The translations under genes and the position numbers were made by a program. The notes beneath the pieces are model-generated. The model saw only the letters and a program-made list of their open reading frames with translations, was not told the DNA's origin and did not search any database. Below are positions 36,403 to 49,368 of a stretch of DNA of 64,000 bases, in pieces. Source of the DNA: Pontederia crassipes (lineage: Eukaryota > Streptophyta > Magnoliopsida > Commelinales > Pontederiaceae); assembly GCA_030549335.1 (NCBI GenBank), contig CM060188.1:248001-312000 (forward strand). The letters run 5' to 3'. The first letter of the stretch is position 1. Every line of letters begins with the position of its first letter.

Positions 36403-38479
36403 ATCGATCGATGAGATATAAAGAAATAATACAGAAAATGACAAGCTAGCGATCAGTATAGCTAGAGCTGCTTTATTTTCTATATGTTGCTCGATCAACG
36501 ATCAAATCTGACGAAACATACATACTCTAGAAGCTAGACTCAAAGAGATCTATATTTGATCAGCAGAGATGGCGATGATACATATATATACATACATAGC
36601 ATGTATAGGAATTAAATGCTGGGAGTGCAGCATGCAAATGAGTAGTTGTAGTAGGCATACTACTAATATGATATATATATAATTTGGATCGATGGATTTT
36701 TCCACTTTGGAAGCTGATCAATTCAGTGGAGCTGTGAGTTAAAGGTCTGAATGATCATTATTAGTAGTAGGAATTAATATACAATTCCTACTACTAATAA
36801 TGAGGAAGTCTGAGTTAAAGGTCGTGGTAAAGGCCACGGGGCCTGAATGATGAAGGAAGCAAACATTAATTTGCAGAAACCCTACATCCAACTACTTACT
36901 GGTGATCATCATTAATGTGCATGCAACAGTTTAATTGAATGCAGTACTGCATTGCATTGCATTGCACATTACACTTGCCCGCCTCCTGTCATCTTCCTTG
37001 GCGCTCTCCTCATCTGCATCTGCATGCAGGACGATTGGCGATCCATTGATCGGACAAGGAAGCACGTAGTCAAGCAATTACGGCGTCGTCCAATCCTACT
37101 CGATTTATTAGTTTCTGCTTCAATTAATTGTGCATCTCCAGTGTTGTCTCTTTGATAATTAATTACTTCACGTTTTCTTTCCATAATTAATCGGAAAAAA
37201 CTATACATCTAATTATGGGGGCGATTTTAATTTGATCCAGTCGGCAAATACAGTGCAACATTACAATTTATATTCCTCTTTTTCCGGTATAATTTATATT
37301 CTTATTTCTCTTATTGGACCAGAAATCTACGTGGAAACTGCCTAGTGATCGGTACGTACCGTTTTAGTTAGTGTCACAAAATGCATTAACACTGAATATT
37401 GTAACATGTTATTAAAGTCGTCCTCAATGTGATTTACGTACAACATATTACTCACGCACTTGAGATTATTCAGTTAACAAAAAAATATTTTCACTGTTTT
37501 TTTTTTGTTATTTAAGAACATATTCGCCATTTGATTAGGTTACAAAAGCACTTTTCTTCATTAGTATCAAACATGGAAAAACATTTTCTCGGATAAGAAA
37601 CTATTGTTTTGTAAAAGAAGGGACTATTGTTTTTTTTTTTTTCGTTACTTACAAATCGGGCCACGTGTTGACCATTGGATTCTTTTCTTCTTTTTTTTTC
37701 GGTACATGACGATTGGATTCTTTCTTGGCGTGTAATTCCATTCCTCTGTTGTTACGACATGTATGTATAACATTACATGGCTTTTCTTTTTATTGTCGTC
37801 CGAAAAATGGGAAACAGATAAGACAACAAAATAATTACTTTAACTCCACTTTCGACGTGGAAGTAATGTGATTAAATGTTAATATATAACTACGCAATTC
37901 TTCTTTATATGCGTAGATAATGCATCCTTTAGAAAAAAAATAACTGAAGAGAAAAAAAAAGTAATTAACTAGTTCGACAATAGTCTCCGGAGATGGTGGA
38001 AGGTTCTTCTCAATCTGACTAAGAACGGTACGTTTCATTTTCAAGCGCAACCTCTAATGCGTGTCATTCATCACGAGATAACAAAGTCCTACTGAACAAC
38101 TGCCACAGCTTTTCTTTCAACGTGTATCAATTAATAATCTTCATGCCTCAGGCAGAAAAAAAAACTATATACATTTGTTGGGGCCATGGATTGAAATTAT
38201 TTGACATGACGTGTACACCCAACTAATCATCAATTCGTTTAATTTACAATTTTATATAGCATTATTCATTTAGGTGGCATTTAGTTGGGGGGAGGGGGGA
38301 TATTTCGTGGATTATAAATAAACACATCTTTTATTCTACAAAAAGTATAAAGGGCAAAGTTATTATTTTTTTAAAAAGGTAACGTTATAAATAGTGAAAA
38401 TGTGAGAGTAAATGTATTCTTTACAATAGGTGGAATATAGATAATCTGATGCAACTTTTAAAAATTGGCTAATCGAATG
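36403..38479. other. FAO upstream region and spacer
   Basis: Contains the likely FAO promoter and 5' leader on the minus strand, a perfect hairpin at 36755-36803, a GCATT pentamer run near 36945-36965 and otherwise AT-rich DNA. No TATA box can be chosen with confidence among several TATA-like words. The open frame at 36952-37155 has no recognisable content. Confidence 0.5.
36755..36803. repeat. perfect 21-bp inverted repeat with 7-base loop
   Basis: The arm TCATTATTAGTAGTAGGAAT(T) at 36755-36775 is exactly repeated in inverse at 36783-36803. The hairpin is flanked by a short direct repeat GAGTTAAAGGTC (about 36736-36747 and 36814-36825). It lies about 350 bases upstream of the chosen FAO start. 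Confidence 0.9.
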
Positions 38480-38487
38480 GGTTATAT

Positions 38488-39309
38488 TAGGAATGACAGT
38501 ATTCATCGCCCCCTGCGGAGCCCCGTAGCGAATCCCCGATCGGGACCCCGAACTCGGGAAATTTTTTTCCCCATGGGATCGGGGATGGGGAAAAATTTTC
38601 TCCGAATCCCCTTTCAGGGATTGGGGCGGGGGGAGTTGTCCCCTACCCGTGGGACCCCGAACTCGGGAAATTTTTTTTCCCATGGGATCGGGGATGGGGA
38701 AAAAATTTTCTCCGAACCCCCTTTCAGGGATTGGGGCGGGGGGAGTTGTCCTCTACCCGTGGGGTCCCAAATTTTCCGCACCCTAAAGAACAAGTGAGTA
38801 CAAAAATAGTCCCACATTGATAGTAACAGCAAAGTGATAGTAAATAGACAAGTATAAATGACGGAGGAGACTAATGGGTCAATATGAATATTTATGAAAA
38901 AACTTCACCTTTGGATATTTTCCAAATTTATAATAATAAATTTTATCAAATTATCTCTTAGTAAAATAATAATAAAAAATTTTGTTTGAACCAAAAAATA
39001 CGGTTCAACCCAATTTTTTTTTTTTGTTTTGGCCGATTTTAACCAATTTTTTGTTAGTTCGATTCGGTTTAATCCGGTCCAAACTGGTGTCCGACTTTTG
39101 GGCTTAGGGCGATGGCAACGACCCTCGTTTGAGGAAGGCAACATGCCACGGAGATTCGGGAAATCGGGGTCCCCGGGAGGCCCTGAACTCCCGTGGGGAT
39201 CGAGGCGGATAAAATTCACCCCGGACCGGGGATTCGGGTCGGGGTCGAGGGCGGGGCCAGTCGACGGGATCGGGGCGGGGGAGCCGAACAGGGTCAAGTG
39301 CCATTCCTA
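38488..39309. mobile_element. non-autonomous hAT element with perfect 8-bp target duplication
   Basis: 822 bp, starting TAGGAATGACAG and ending, inverted, TAGGAATGGCAC. GGTTATAT flanks it exactly at 38480-38487 and 39310-39317. Both ends are GC-rich and the middle is AT-rich. A tandem duplication of about 109 bases occupies 38542-38759. Open frames inside are low-complexity Pro/Gly-rich and not genes. Confidence 0.88.
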
Positions 39310-39467
39310 GGTTATATGCCTTAACCCAATACAAAACTAACCCTCAACCAAACGGACCTTAATAATTCTTCTCGAACATCTTATATATATATATACATAT
39401 ATATATACATACATATATATATATATATACATACGTACATACTTGATAGTGCATTTTTTATTATAAT

Positions 39468-39720
39468 CACTACAAAAAATCGCATTTTTCGACTGTTGTG
39501 ACCGGCTGTCAGAAACAGCACTTTTCGATGGGTTTTTTGATAGATAGCATCTGTCCGAAAATTACGCGTCGCAAATTATTTTCGACGGTTAACACATAAC
39601 CGTCGAAATCTTCGACGGTCAAACTGATAGGCTAAGCCGTCGAACAATCGAGACGGTCGGTTATCGGTGGCTAAAGCTGTCGAATTGACACTATCGACGG
39701 TCTAAGCCGTCAAATAAAAG
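39468..39720 (-). mobile_element. CACTA (En/Spm) transposon terminus with subterminal repeats
   Basis: CACTACAAAAAATCGC is the standard CACTA terminus. It is followed by repeated and inverted copies of CGACGGTCTAAGCCGTC-like words (39583-39715), as expected of the transposase-binding subterminal region. The transposase pseudogene to the right reads toward this end. The opposite terminus was not found. Confidence 0.75.
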
Positions 39721-40036
39721 AAATTAGACTCAAACATAAATTTAATTAAATCATTTAAATAAATTATTTAATAAATGTAAATTTAAATAACATAAGATAG
39801 TGTCAAAATTATTTAAATAATTTAAAATAAATGTAATTTTAAAAATCCTTTAATAAATTATTTAAAAGAAAATTAAATAAAATCATTTAATTAAATAATA
39901 AAGTCATTGAAATTGATAAACGTCACATGTCAATACAACATAACGTCAAATGTTCAAACGTCAAATACAACACAACATCGCTACAATATAACATCATCGT
40001 CGAGCTTGCCACGAATCATTTGATGCATCATTTTCT

Positions 40037-41300
40037 TCATCTCTTTTTTTTAGCTAATGCCATGCGTCGCTCAAGTTCTTCGAACTCTGGTTTGAGTTCC
40101 TGCATAATCTCATGCTTGATCTCTTGTTGGACATCGGATAAACGTTGTTCCCACGTATTGTCAAACATTCGTTGCATATCTTGACTTGAGGAACCGGGTA
40201 TCGATTTATGGCCATATCCAAAATCTGCACTACTAACAGGTGATCCGAGATTGTAAATGCACCATTCTTGACGCCGATATGGTCTGTCCAAAGTTGTTCC
40301 CTAGCGCGCTCCGGCGAGAATGCCGGAGCTTGTTCCCTAGCGCGCTCCGGCTTTCGAGCGCTCCGAAACGCTTGTTCAATCTTTCCTGGCACTTGGCTAA
40401 GTTCTTATAAGTCCTTGACTACTTATAAAGAAAGGACAGGGGGCTGTTCACCTTTGCCTTTTGAAACTTACCCTGTTTTTGCTACAGAGTCAAAGTCTAC
40501 CAAACTGTTCGAGGGGGCTAGCGGCGAAGCCGGTAGATTTGTTTAATCTCATCATTAATCATGCGTGGCTGCGTAATATGCTCGGCTTCTCTTATTTTGT
40601 AACCCTCCTGAAATATGGAAAAAATGCGCTATGTTACGTTATGATTGACATGACGAATTTAATATCTTATGTTATGAAGTATTTTCTTACCCATGTCTCC
40701 CGAGCAAACAATGAAACTCATTCTTTATTTTTTTCTAAAGGGTTCTGAGAAAAGTAGGTACTCTACTCGTCTTTTTCTCCTGCAGTTAAAATTTTCAAAT
40801 AAAGTATAATACAACAACAACAACAAAGTCTTATCCCACTAGGTGGGGTCGGCTACATGGATCATACGATGCCATTCCGCTCTATTAGTAACCAAACATT
40901 TCGGTATATTATTCACCAATAGATCTTGCTCTATTAGTTCGTCAAGTGTCCGCCTTGGCCAAAGTATAATATTTTTTTTAAAATATAATAATTTATTCAA
41001 AGACTTTACCATTCTTTTTGCAATCGTGCTTGTAGATATACATCCACCCGAATGCAAACAAGCCCCTTGCTCGGACTCTCGACTTATCTTTGCTTTTTCG
41101 CATTTAGATTTGTACTCCTCGGTAGACCACTTTTCTAGCAATTCGATCCAAACAGTTTAAAGGATCCAATTAGGTCGTTCTCCTACAGCTCGAGCTTTCG
41201 AAAATATCGAGGACAATCTCTTTGAGCACCGAGAATTAAAAGTCTTTCATATTTGTTTCATGTGCTCGGAATTCCACCACACATCAACCTTCATGTACAT
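40037..41300 (-). pseudogene. CACTA transposase-type gene (plant Transposase_24-like), broken
   Basis: The minus strand at about 41120-41010 reads EKWSTEEYKSKCEKAKISRE, then LHSGGCISTSTIAKRMVKSL. This resembles the plant CACTA-associated domain with its conserved W..EEYK and HTGG.S...A.RM pattern. An RTE-type insertion (40812-40960) interrupts it. The C-terminal exon is at 40291-40037, reading GSPVSSADFGYG, then a coiled-coil-like Glu/Gln-rich end (EIMQELKPEFEELERRM) and a stop. Stops and frameshifts lie between the pieces. The position, about 0.6 kb inside the CACTA terminus and reading toward it, supports the assignment. The family name is from memory of the motif, not a search. Confidence 0.6.
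40812..40960 (-). mobile_element. RTE-type LINE/SINE 3' end insertion with 11-bp target duplication
   Basis: AAAGTATAATA occurs exactly at 40801-40811 and 40961-40971. On the minus strand the insert ends GCCGACCCCACCTAGTGGGA, then a (TTG)n tail. This tail is shared by plant RTE LINEs and Au-type SINEs. It encodes WHRMIHVADPT, a typical RTE C-terminal string. Confidence 0.8.
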
Positions 41301-44120
41301 AAAAAAATTGAATTAGTGTGAAGATAAATTTAAATGACCAAAATCGACTTCCAAGGATATCTGAAATTTTTTAAATAACATTTTGTCTTTTAGCATATGG
41401 AACTTCCATCCATGTAAGTCACACATCAGTATATTTATGCCATAGTACCTTGGTAATAGTGGTAGCCACGGATTTCGACGGTACAAATATTTACGAGTAT
41501 AAAATTATAAATTACGATGTGAAAAAAAAGGTAGGCAAATTGAAAACATAAAATAGCACTTACCTTAAATTATCATCTGATTATACGTATATTTGTATCC
41601 ACGATTTGACGAGCCTGCATCTGAAGGTTCTTCCGGCAATTGTGCCACATCCTTAATATCAAGAGCTCCAATGAGCTGAATCAACGTGAGAGAAAGGAGT
41701 CGACTGTGTAGACTGTCGTTCAACTATGCGAATGTCTGTGAGTGATCTAGACACTCTGACTAAAGAAATATCTCTATGGATGACTTTCTCCTTTTTCTTA
41801 TTTGTTCCTTTTTCAAAACGAGACATGTACATGAAACATCACAAGATAACGTGAGACCAAAATAAGTCGATAAATACATTGTCTGATTACATGTACGTGG
41901 GACATGTTTACAAGTAACTTCTGGGTTGCCACGATGGTTTTATCTTTTTGTTGACCATCTGAGCGAAAGCCGAGGAGTTGGATTCTAGAGTGATTCTTTG
42001 GCTGTTGAGTTTTACATTTTCCAAACTTGTTATTGCATGCATTTATTACATAACATGCTGGTAAGTGAATCAACAATTAACAAGGGGATGCAAACACATA
42101 TTGATATTAAGAGGGCAACTCGTGCATGTGCGGGTTGAAACTGTGATGACAATAATTAACATAATACTAATCTGAAAAACTAAACCTCATCTATACCAAA
42201 CCACAAACTACACTGAATCACCAAGCACTCTGATGATATGTGTCATGCAATTTCTACATATATACCTCATAAAGATATATAATATATATATATATAATAA
42301 AATCACTAATCTCTAAGCAATTGATTTATAAGTATGCCCCGTGCTACAGTACTTTCACGCAGATCGCGTTTATTTGTTGAAGCGTCATCCATCAACTGCA
42401 ACGTTCTGCCTACAAATTAATAAGTGCTACGTACTAACTGTGATCACAACAACAGTACTGTAGACATCCGGTAGATTATGATTTTAACCCTTCATATGAC
42501 GTTTAATAGTACGTCTCACATCCTTCTTTTCCCTTCTATAGGATCTGAGATCTGCACGCACATGTATGATATCTATTGGTATACATTATTGTGGTGCTTG
42601 TAACGTCACTCCTAAAAAATTTAACGTCACTTCAAAGTGATAATTTTACTCATCATCTCTATTCTAAACTTTCAATCTTCTTAATATACTCTTTTGCCTC
42701 TTCGTATTCTACCCAATTTCTTGAATGGCGTGTCTTTTTTATCTTAACGCACCATTTTTTTAAAACTTTTATTATCATTTATTGTCTCTTCATCTTCCAT
42801 TCAATTTTTTTTTAATGACATACTTTTTTTTGAGTTAGAATCTCTTATATATATCTTACCATTTTCTATTTTTCAAAACTTATATTCAATATTACATTAG
42901 TTTAGTATATTACCATTTTATGTATTTCTTTCTTTTTTTTCTCTTATTCCCATCCAACTTATTATAAATAATAACATTGTATAATATGAGGTGAAAACAT
43001 ATTAAATTAATATAATATTGTAATATACTAATATACATACAAAGTACTTTTGAAAAAATATAAAATAAATTAGCTTAGAAAAAATGTAAAAAAGATACGA
43101 AGACGAGATATTAATCATATGCAATTGTTACAGAAAGAGACTCACTTTTTTATCAACGGTAATTTATTTCCATTTTCAATGTTTTTATTTTCATTTATTT
43201 CATATATTTTGTAATATTATATATATTCAATGCGATTATAATTTTCATATTAATTAAATTTCTATGCACGAGAGATCCAATAAAGATAGATAAAGTAATA
43301 GTAGAAGATTAATTATGTATTTTAGGAGTGTCATTAAGAGCATCCATATTATTGTATAGGGAACATTTGATGTGAACAATATTATTAATAATGTCTTCAA
43401 TTTTATCCTAATTGAAAATCTTTTTAAACTTCAAGACACTCCGAAATAAAAAGCGTCATCGCATTATGGGGATCTCGTTGTTCGGTCAGTGAACTTGTGG
43501 GGTCAAAGGGGATCCAAGGAGATCCCCCGTCGAAAATTTTTAGTGGGATCGGTCAAAGGGGGCAAGGAGCGTCTTGGACGAAAATTTTATGAGGTATTGT
43601 GTATGTGATTCAAAATTAATTTATTTTTTTATCACGAGATATGTGTCTTATTTTTTTAGTGATTAATTCAAAGTTTCAATCGTTATGAAATTTCTATCAT
43701 CCGTAAAGGGAGCATCTATATAAACTCCATGAAGAGTTTAAACAAAAAGTAATTTGATTTATAACTCTCTTCTATTTTTCGCATCGTCTTAAATTTTTCA
43801 AATTTTTTTCGATGCATAATTTTTCTCGTGCAAAAATTCTAACAAATATCAACATATATATTTTCAACGAGTGAAATGGGAGATGATGTGTATTATTCCT
43901 ATAAATAATGTATGCAAAGCATATACAAGGAAAAAATTAGTCATTAAAGAAAAGAGGTAAAAGGAACCGTGATCATCTATTCCTTCCAATCGAGGGAGGG
44001 ATGGAATGATCACCCATTCCGAAGCCCCATCCGCAAGAACAATGAACATGGATTCAACAGGCCGGCACGTCATCGGCAGGATCTCGAAAGTGGTGCTCCC
44101 TCATCCTCAACGTCTCGAAG

Positions 44121-44121
<1 letters not shown>

Positions 44122-44167
<46 letters not shown>
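44122..44167. repeat. (AT)n microsatellite
   Basis: 46 bases of alternating T and A. Confidence 0.95.
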
Positions 44168-44170
<3 letters not shown>

Positions 44171-44395
44171 AGAGAGAGCCAAAACGTGCCTCGTCGGAGA
44201 TCAAAAAGGGAGAGAGCAGAATCATGCATGTGAGAAAGAGAGAGAGGAATGTCGATGAATGCGAGATGATAACAAAATATCGTGATATGATGCCAAAATA
44301 TCGCGCGCCAATCCATAAGGATCGGACATCCATATTCCATTGCACGGACGGTGAGATACGCGTTTGACACGTTGCTGAGTAAACCCCCATTTACC

Positions 44396-44398
<3 letters not shown>

Positions 44399-44458
<60 letters not shown>
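44399..44458. repeat. (AT)n microsatellite
   Basis: 60 bases of alternating A and T. It produces spurious Tyr-Ile repeat frames on both strands. Confidence 0.95.
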
Positions 44459-44462
<4 letters not shown>

Positions 44463-46489
44463 CACGTCAATATCATCCAGGGCGTGGTGATCGATGGCAT
44501 TGGAATGGCAGGACCGGAGGCTTCTCACCGATGGCCATGGAGCAGTCGACGGTCGACGGCGTTCATTTGTGTCACAAACTGAACCAGTCCAGCGGCGTCA
44601 GACATGGTGCGGCGGCTAAAACGAATGAGGCCCAGGACGAAACCACCGCAAAGCATTCGGCTTGGGTTACTTGCAAAATTAATTTGCAACTTTTGAGATT
44701 TTGACACTTCAATACACATATGTTTGTTTTAAAAAAACACACTTTGGGATCATAGTTTAAAATATTTATAAATAATTAGTTCACACAAACACAATGTTTT
44801 AGAAACTATAAATACGAAACGTTCATATTAAAGTTTTAGAAATTATGAATTTAAAAGGAAAATAAAATTTTAAAATTTAACAAGAGTTTAAATTCAATTA
44901 TAATCAAACTCTGTAGTTTATTTTTTTATCTAATTAAATCAACATGGCATGCTATCCAATCATAAATAATCCAATATGTTAACCAATTTAATATCCGACT
45001 ACATCAAAATTTTACCACTAATTTTCACATTCAATAATGACTCTGTTTGTGTTATCAACGGTTTGAGAAGCGGATGGTGATAGGCGGCTAGAGATTATTT
45101 AGTATATTAATAATTAAATATTTGATAAATTTAATGATAAAATTAGCTGATAAATATATAATGATATAATTCGACATATGATAAATTATTTAGTTAAAGT
45201 ACTACACAAATTTTATTATAATATAATAAATAAATTATTCACATCTCACTCAAATAAAGTAAAATTTCACAAGTAATTTTTTTATTAAAATATATAAAAT
45301 CTATATTTTTAATAAGTTTTTTATAGTGCATACGTGATATGAAAATATTAATTATTCAATTATTTTTTATTCATTGTTAACAAATAAATAATTTGTAACT
45401 AATTAAGTATGAGTGTAAAAAGAAATACTTTGAATGGTGATAAAATAAAAATGACAAAATAGTAAGATAAGTTAAGAAAGAAATAATGCATTTGAATAAG
45501 AGTAAATTTGGAAAAATAATATAAGCATCTAATCTCTAATAGCTAAACACTAGTAGAAATAAGATTTTCAATATTTTCATTCAAAACTTAAATGCTACTT
45601 GTTTATGTTATTTATCAAATCAATAAATGTCGTTTGAAATTAACGAGAATAATAGTATTGTGAATGTGAACAGAAAATAGTAGAAGTTATCTTTATTTAG
45701 AAATTGAAAAATTAATATTCGAATTATAATAATTGATCTTAAAAATATGTGTGTTTTTATTCATTCGTGTTAGGATATTAAGGTATATACCGACCAGAAA
45801 CACTATATATGGTTCTCTTTTTATTGTGATAAATTTAATTTTCATTATTTTATGTATATAATGTAAGTTGTATTTTTTTTAAAAAAAATATTTAATCAAG
45901 ATAAATGTGTAATATAAGTATTTTTTTAGGTTAATACAAGTCGCATGGTAGTTTCCCATTATATTTAAATCTTTTGTCATTCATATATATAGTGCGAATT
46001 CACTAAAATCAATTTGTTATCCTCCTCGTTAAACTTTTCTACTGATCTAAATTCTAGGTGCTTCAGCTGAAGACCCATGCACTATTTCAGAAATAAGAAA
46101 TAATTGTTAGATAAAATTTATTTATTTTTATTTATGAAACATGAGCTAGGTGTAATTCTAAAATTGTTGCAGAAGCAACTAATTAATTAAAGATGTTTTA
46201 TTCTCAGAACTTAGGCATTGGCACATGAAGGGGGCGGGGGAGGCTACGGCCGGCGAACCTTGCTGGAAACGTCAACTAAGCAGCTTCCTCAATTGCAACT
46301 TGCAATTGCTTCATCTAATTCCGCCTCTAACAGCTCTGAAGGGTATATATTAATTTTGCAAGCAAGAGTTCATTCTGGACAGACAAACGCAACTGCGACA
46401 GATCAGTGTAAGGACGACAGTGGCCAAGCGCCATAGCCATCAGTGCTGTGCAGTGCAGTACGCAGACAACCAGGCAAAGCCAAACATGC

Positions 46490-46494
<5 letters not shown>

Positions 46495-46526
<32 letters not shown>

Positions 46527-46537
46527 TGATGATGATG
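46495..46537. repeat. (GA)n followed by (ATG)n microsatellite
   Basis: About 14 GA units and then five ATG units, making a compound repeat. Confidence 0.9.
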
Positions 46538-47352
46538 GCAGTGGCATCGTGCGTGTAGGGACGGTTGACGGAGCGCAATATAATATAGCAACGCAAAGCG
46601 GGAACGTCCGGATGGCTTCAAGTGGAGTGGAGATCCAACAAGGAGGGGTCCGGAGATCCTCTTGTGCCAGGCGAATATAAAGATTGGTACCAAATTAATT
46701 AGGAATCAATGGTAAAATAATGAGAACATAGGGATCATTTATCAATTAGTCCTTAATAAATTGCATTTTAAGGGCCAACATATATATGATTGTTCTCCAA
46801 ATATTGGTCCCTAAAACACATTTTCAATGCATTAATTGGAATTTACAAATTAGGATATGTATAGTTGACTCCATCTTAATATGAGATAGTATTGGCACTT
46901 GACATGACAATGTTAATTAATTGTTGCTTAATTAATTTGACTTGTTTCGGCCTTGGTTAATTGGGGAGCCACGCGCGCATGGTTGCGAGCGGAGGTGTTA
47001 CAGTTGGAGAAAAGATAAATGAAGCAATTAAAGCAAGTCAGTTAGAACGGTAACACGAGTAACAGATGAGGGAGTTATAGCAGCAGATCGAGAAGATAAC
47101 ATTACAAGAAGGAATAGAGATGGAATGCAAATAAGTGCAGTAACAGATGAAAAAGAAGTAGTGAAGCAGTAGCAATCCAGCAGGAAAGCAAGATATACTA
47201 ACATTCAATTCGGCATACAAGTATATGTTTCAGCGTATTATAATGATATACGTACATTTCAGTATTAATAAATGTACAAATGTTCATATAGGGCAACTAC
47301 TAACTGAAACGATACAAAAGACATCTAACCAGTGAAGATGACATGTTAGAAG

Positions 47353-47790
47353 CAATGTTGTGACTTGTGTCCGGAGTCTAAAACGATCTGCGGGTCAGTT
47401 GAAATTCGGGAAGAGTTTGACCCGCTTTGACTCGATCAAAATCCGAGTTCAACCATCAATTTTTGAGATAAAAATAAAAATAAAATATTTAAATATATTA
47501 TAATATATATATATATATTTCTTAAAATTTATATTTTAATGTCCTCTTGTCATATATATAATTTTTTCACTATTTTTTTATTTATAACTACCTCACAAAA
47601 AAATTTTATTTATGTTGATGACTTAATTTATGTTACTTTATTATATTATTTAATCTTAATTATTTTTATTTTACTTTATTATATTATATTTTATATTTTT
47701 GTTAAATAAGATATTATATATTAACAAAATTATAACAATTTTTTTAACTTATTTTATTTTTTATTAATTTATATTATCCGATCCGACCAT
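47353..47790. mobile_element. damaged inverted copy of the hAT-like family at 25928
   Basis: The region matches the reverse complement of about 26010-26479. It starts CAATGTTGTGACTTG and passes through the shared AT-rich core (CTACCTCACAAAAAAATTT, ATGTTGATGACTTAATTTATG) to GATCCGACCATCC. The last 60 or so bases of the family end are missing, and no target duplication remains. Confidence 0.65.
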
Positions 47791-48917
47791 CCTCTAATTT
47801 ATATTGTAAAATTTGGTGGGGGTAGGCAACTCAGGCAGTGATGAGCAGAATACATACAAGGAGATGATCGAGATGTGGATCGTGAAGAGAATAGAGCTTG
47901 TATCCCTCCCTCCAACTTAACTTTAAAATGGAATAAAAGAAGAAATTGACTTTTCGATTTCATTTAGTTACACGCAACAAATTATTTATATACTTTTTTC
48001 CTGTTGTCGTTATTAATTTTCTAGTTCTGAACTTGGTTCTTCTACATGCATATATTTATTATGTAGCCATGTTGATGTAGGTGTAGGTGAAAGAAAATAA
48101 ATGGATTGGATCGCATCCATGGCAAAATGAAACCTCTAGGCGCAGGAGTAATTTTCAAGGATATAGTCCACTAACTTTCATCTTGGTACCAAGTTATTTG
48201 ATGAAATGATAGCCAGCTTCCAAGCTATTTGACGGCATGGCAATGTTGACACAAAAAAAATAGTAATAATAAATCCACCCTGGCATAAAAATAATTAAAA
48301 AATCTAAAAGAAAAAAATGACATCGTGGGCTTTTCTTTAATCGACATATACATGGGCTTTGACGTATAACAAGTGGATTAACATATACACGGGCCTCTGC
48401 AATGAGATTGTCATAATGTTATTGTTTTTTTTTTTTCTGTGATAAAAAAGAGGCAAAAGTTTTTATGGTGCTGAGATGTTGCATTGTCCTGTTCATTTTT
48501 TATTAATATTTTTTTAAGAAGATATTATTATTATTTATTTACTATTATGAGCAGTTAAAGGTTGCATTTTTTTGTGTTACATCTCATCAGAATGTTAGGT
48601 TCATACGTGTTTACTATCACCAGGATAAGTATGATTCTAATTGTGCATGATGTATATGTTGTCTCATGAATTAAACACTTGTTTAATAATATTTATATTT
48701 GGCATTATTAATTATGTTTGTAGCATTGCCTTTTTGTAGAACAATAGTGAATTACAAATGTTTAATAGAATTAATTTTGTTTGATGGCAGTAATCTTTTA
48801 TAAAGCACCAATACGATATACAAGCTTGATATCATCATTGACTTGCTCCAAACAATATTTGATTTTTTTTAATACTTTTAATGCCAGTATGGGTTTAATT
48901 GCTTTGGTGTCAATATT
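47791..48917. other. AT-rich spacer
   Basis: No coding or transposon signature was found. Confidence 0.5.
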
Positions 48918-48925
48918 GATTTGGC

Positions 48926-49358
48926 TAGGGGTGTCAACCCGGTGAACTCGGAAAATTTCAACCCGACCACCGACCCGACCCGATGACCCGGTCATTTTCT
49001 TTTTTTTTATTTTTAAATTATTTTTTAGTTAAATGTATTGTTTTATATCATTTAAAATATAAAAAAATATGAAATAAATTATTTTAAATGTAGAAAAGTA
49101 TATAAATATTTAAAACAATATTTTTGGTATTAAGAAATACTTTATTTTGTATTAAAAATAAAATGATAAATACTTTTTATATTAAAAAATAAATTAAAAA
49201 TTAAAAAAAGAAAAAGGGTGATCGAGTAACCCTGCGATCCGACCCGACCTCGGTTCGGGTCGCAGCCATAAAAAACCCGACCCGACCCGGCCAACCTTAG
49301 CCGGGTCGGATTGGGTTTGTTCACGGGTCGGGTCAAACTTGACCCGTGAACACCCCTA
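48926..49358. mobile_element. non-autonomous hAT element with perfect 8-bp target duplication
   Basis: 433 bp. It starts TAGGGGTGTC and ends, inverted, TAGGGGTGTT. GATTTGGC flanks it exactly at 48918-48925 and 49359-49366. Both ends contain clustered ACCCGACCC/GGGTCGGGT words and the middle is AT-rich. It has no transposase and must rely on an autonomous hAT. Confidence 0.93.
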
Positions 49359-49368
49359 GATTTGGCAG

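Larger units (their letters stand above)
41301..47352. other. AT-rich spacer with microsatellites
   Basis: No recognisable gene. It holds (AT)n runs at 44122-44167 and 44399-44458, a (GA)n/(ATG)n tract at 46495-46537, and GC-richer islands near 43440-43600, 44460-44690 and 46200-46680. The open frames in those islands have no identifiable motif. A single TTTCGACGGT word at about 41468 recalls the CACTA subterminal repeats but no terminus follows. Confidence 0.5.

Noticed and set aside
43330..43720. Possible MITE (AGAGCATCCATATT ... GGGAGCATCTATAT)
   Set aside because: The two ends are not a convincing inverted repeat and no target duplication was found.
44107..44500. Tyr-Ile repeat ORFs on both strands
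   Set aside because: Products of (AT)n microsatellites.
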